Shown piece by piece: positions 5,854 through 7,354 of a stretch of 7,354 bases of DNA; position 1 is the first letter of the stretch, and each line of letters opens with the position of its first letter. Under the pieces are notes generated by a model. It saw only the letters and a list, made by a program, of their open reading frames with translations. It had not been told where the DNA came from and searched no databases. Source of the stretch: a bacterium (GTDB lineage: Bacteria; Spirochaetota; Spirochaetia; JABEVK01); the NCBI GenBank assembly GCA_021782055.1, contig JAJXVP010000133.1, positions 1 to 7,354 on the forward strand, in the 5' to 3' direction. The position numbers were made by a program, and so were the translations under genes.

Positions 5854-7354
5854 CCGGCATGCTGTAGGTGAGCGATTTCTTGAAAGATCCCCTCTTGCTG
5901 CAACAGTTCGCGTGGCGGACCGGCTTGGACGATTCGTCCCGCGTCAAGAACGATCACCCAGTCACAACGCCTCAGGGTGGCAACCCGATGGGAAATCAAA
6001 ATGCTGGTGGTCCCAGCTCGTTCCTGCCTTAGGTGAGCCACAATGTTTTCTTCGGTTTCGACGTCGACCGCCGAAAGCGCGTCATCTAGCACGAGGACGG
6101 GAGCACGGGCGGCTAAGGCTCGTGATAAAGCTAGACGTTGTTTTTGTCCCCCCGAAAGGGTTACGCCCCTTTCGCCAATTAGGGTATCCCAGCCTTGCGA
6201 AAACCCATCAAAATCGCGGTGAATGGTCGAAATTTCGGCCATTCTTCGTAAAAACGCTTCGTCGGCATCGGGGGCCGCAAAGGCTAAGTTATCCTTGATG
6301 CTTTCAGAGAACAAAAAGGTCGTCTGTGGTACCAGGGCAAAACAGTTTCTGAGAGCTTTCAGGTCGTAGTCGCGAATATCCCTACCATTCAAAAAAACGG
6401 TGCCGGGGGGCGGGTCAGCTAGGCGTGGGGGCAGGTTGAAGAGGCTAGACTTACCGCTGCCTACTTTGCCCAAAACGCCTAAAAAGGTTCCTTGCGGAAT
6501 TTCGAGCGAGATATCGTGCAGTACAGGGTCGCCATAACCCCAGGTGAGGTGACGAAAGCTCAGGTCAAAGCGGTCGGGACGACCTAACGCTGATGCCCCC
6601 GAGGTGATCCCTGGTGCGGTGTTGAGAATTTCAGCAATGCGCCTTAAGCTGGCGGCGCCCCTCTGCAAGAGGTTGACAACCATGCCGGCACTCATAAGGG
6701 GCCAGATGAGCATCGTTAAATAGGACAACGAGGCGGTAAATTGCCCGAGCGAGAGCTTTCCCTCCATCACGGCTTGCCCGCCAAAGAGCAAAAGCAAAAG
6801 CGCCGACAAGCCCGAGAGGGCCGAGATCAGCGGAAAAAAGAACCCCCACAAACGCACTAACTTCATGTTGGCTTCTTTAAAACGGGTGTTGGCCTCCCAA
6901 AAGGCCTTGTCTTTGGTGTCTTCGAGGACAAACGCCTTAATTACGCGATTGGCTGTCAGATGCTCCTGGACAAAGGTTGAAAGCCCCGAATAGGCCTCTT
7001 GAACACCCTTAAAAAGTTTACTGATCAGACCTCCGAACAAAAGAATAAGCAGAGTGATGATCGGTAACGGGCTGACAATAATCAGGGTGAGCAGGGGGTT
7101 TTGGGCAAAGAGAATCACCAAAATGGATCCAGAGAGAAAAACCGCGTCGGTGAATGCTACCAACGCAAACCCTACCGCCATGCGGATCGCCTCGAGGTCG
7201 TTGGTGGCCCGGGCTAATAAATCACCCACGGTGGTTTGTTGATAAAACGAGGGGGGCAAAATGGTGAGGTGGGCAAACAGCCGGTCCCTCAGCTCTGCTT
7301 CGATGCGTCGGGACGAGCCGGTAAGACAAAATCTCCACCCTACGCGACCCAAAG
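5841..7354 (-). CDS. ABC exporter half-transporter, MdlA-like subunit with a degenerate Walker B, 5' end cut by the window edge
   Basis: This is the first gene of the exporter pair, and its frame is open through the right edge. A TTG at 7352 is only the first possible start in view. The visible 503 residues begin within the membrane domain, so by comparison with the usual 580-600 residues about 80-100 are missing, including the first helix. Numbering from that TTG: membrane domain to about 240, ATPase domain about 263-495, Walker A GKVGSGKSS (295-303), Q-loop Gln343, canonical signature LSGGQ (399-403), Walker B VLVLDD with Asp423 and Asp424 where the catalytic Glu should be, D-loop AVD (428-430) and H-loop His455. 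Asp at that position is typical of the non-hydrolysing site in heterodimeric exporters such as MdlA and TM287. It pairs with the downstream subunit, which has the Glu. The promoter is outside the window. The substrate is unknown. Confidence 0.92.
   Translation of the reverse strand, partial: LGRVGWRFCLTGSSRRIEAELRDRLFAHLTILPPSFYQQTTVGDLLARATNDLEAIRMAVGFALVAFTDAVFLSGSILVILFAQNPLLTLIIVSPLPIITLLILLFGGLISKLFKGVQEAYSGLSTFVQEHLTANRVIKAFVLEDTKDKAFWEANTRFKEANMKLVRLWGFFFPLISALSGLSALLLLLFGGQAVMEGKLSLGQFTASLSYLTMLIWPLMSAGMVVNLLQRGAASLRRIAEILNTAPGITSGASALGRPDRFDLSFRHLTWGYGDPVLHDISLEIPQGTFLGVLGKVGSGKSSLFNLPPRLADPPPGTVFLNGRDIRDYDLKALRNCFALVPQTTFLFSESIKDNLAFAAPDADEAFLRRMAEISTIHRDFDGFSQGWDTLIGERGVTLSGGQKQRLALSRALAARAPVLVLDDALSAVDVETEENIVAHLRQERAGTTSILISHRVATLRRCDWVIVLDAGRIVQAGPPRELLQQEGIFQEIAHLQHAGEDL

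Noticed and set aside
6081..6083. Asp in place of the Walker B Glu as a sign of a dead pseudogene
   Set aside because: The frame is intact, all other motifs are present, and the change is normal for the MdlA-type subunit of a heterodimeric exporter.
5810..6298. A 162-residue plus-strand open frame opposite the two ABC genes
   Set aside because: It is antisense to the end of the upstream ATPase domain and the start of the downstream subunit. It is Arg/Pro-rich with no known fold, which is typical of a shadow frame.

Overview
The window holds five protein-coding genes, packed almost end to end. Two are cut by the window edges. The base composition looks mixed (roughly half G+C by eye). A membrane histidine kinase, a REC/HD-GYP regulator, a MenA-like quinone prenyltransferase and an MdlAB-type ABC exporter pair together suggest a free-living, menaquinone-making, probably Gram-negative bacterium. 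The lineage cannot be fixed from the sequence alone; a deltaproteobacterium-like or related group is only a guess. I see no mobile element, CRISPR array, tRNA or rRNA.

Left part (1-3057): a membrane-bound PAS-containing histidine kinase on the plus strand has its N-terminus off the left edge. It faces a REC + HD-GYP response regulator on the minus strand, with only 12 bp between the two stop codons. The inferred chain is signal, kinase autophosphorylation at His352, phosphotransfer to Asp62 of the regulator, then altered cyclic-di-GMP hydrolysis. The pairing rests on proximity and has not been proven.

Middle (3058-4093): a 139-bp divergent intergenic region separates the regulator from a UbiA-superfamily prenyltransferase with MenA-like motifs. 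This gap is the only non-coding stretch of any size. It holds a good sigma70-type promoter for the regulator, placed so close to its ATG that the mRNA may be leaderless. It also holds a short direct repeat and an imperfect dyad ahead of the prenyltransferase Shine-Dalgarno.

Right part (4090-7354): two minus-strand ABC exporter half-transporters are translationally coupled through an ATGA overlap, with the upstream one running off the right edge. Their catalytic motifs are complementary. The upstream subunit has Asp in place of the catalytic Glu after Walker B, and the downstream subunit has LSAGQ in place of LSGGQ. This is what a heterodimeric exporter with one degenerate and one competent ATP site should look like. 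The downstream subunit ends in interlocked stop codons with the convergent prenyltransferase gene.

Nothing here is clearly a new system. The points most worth a second look are the GYQ variant of the HD-GYP motif, the possibly leaderless regulator mRNA, the two terminator-less tail-to-tail gene pairs and the long insert in the kinase dimerisation domain.
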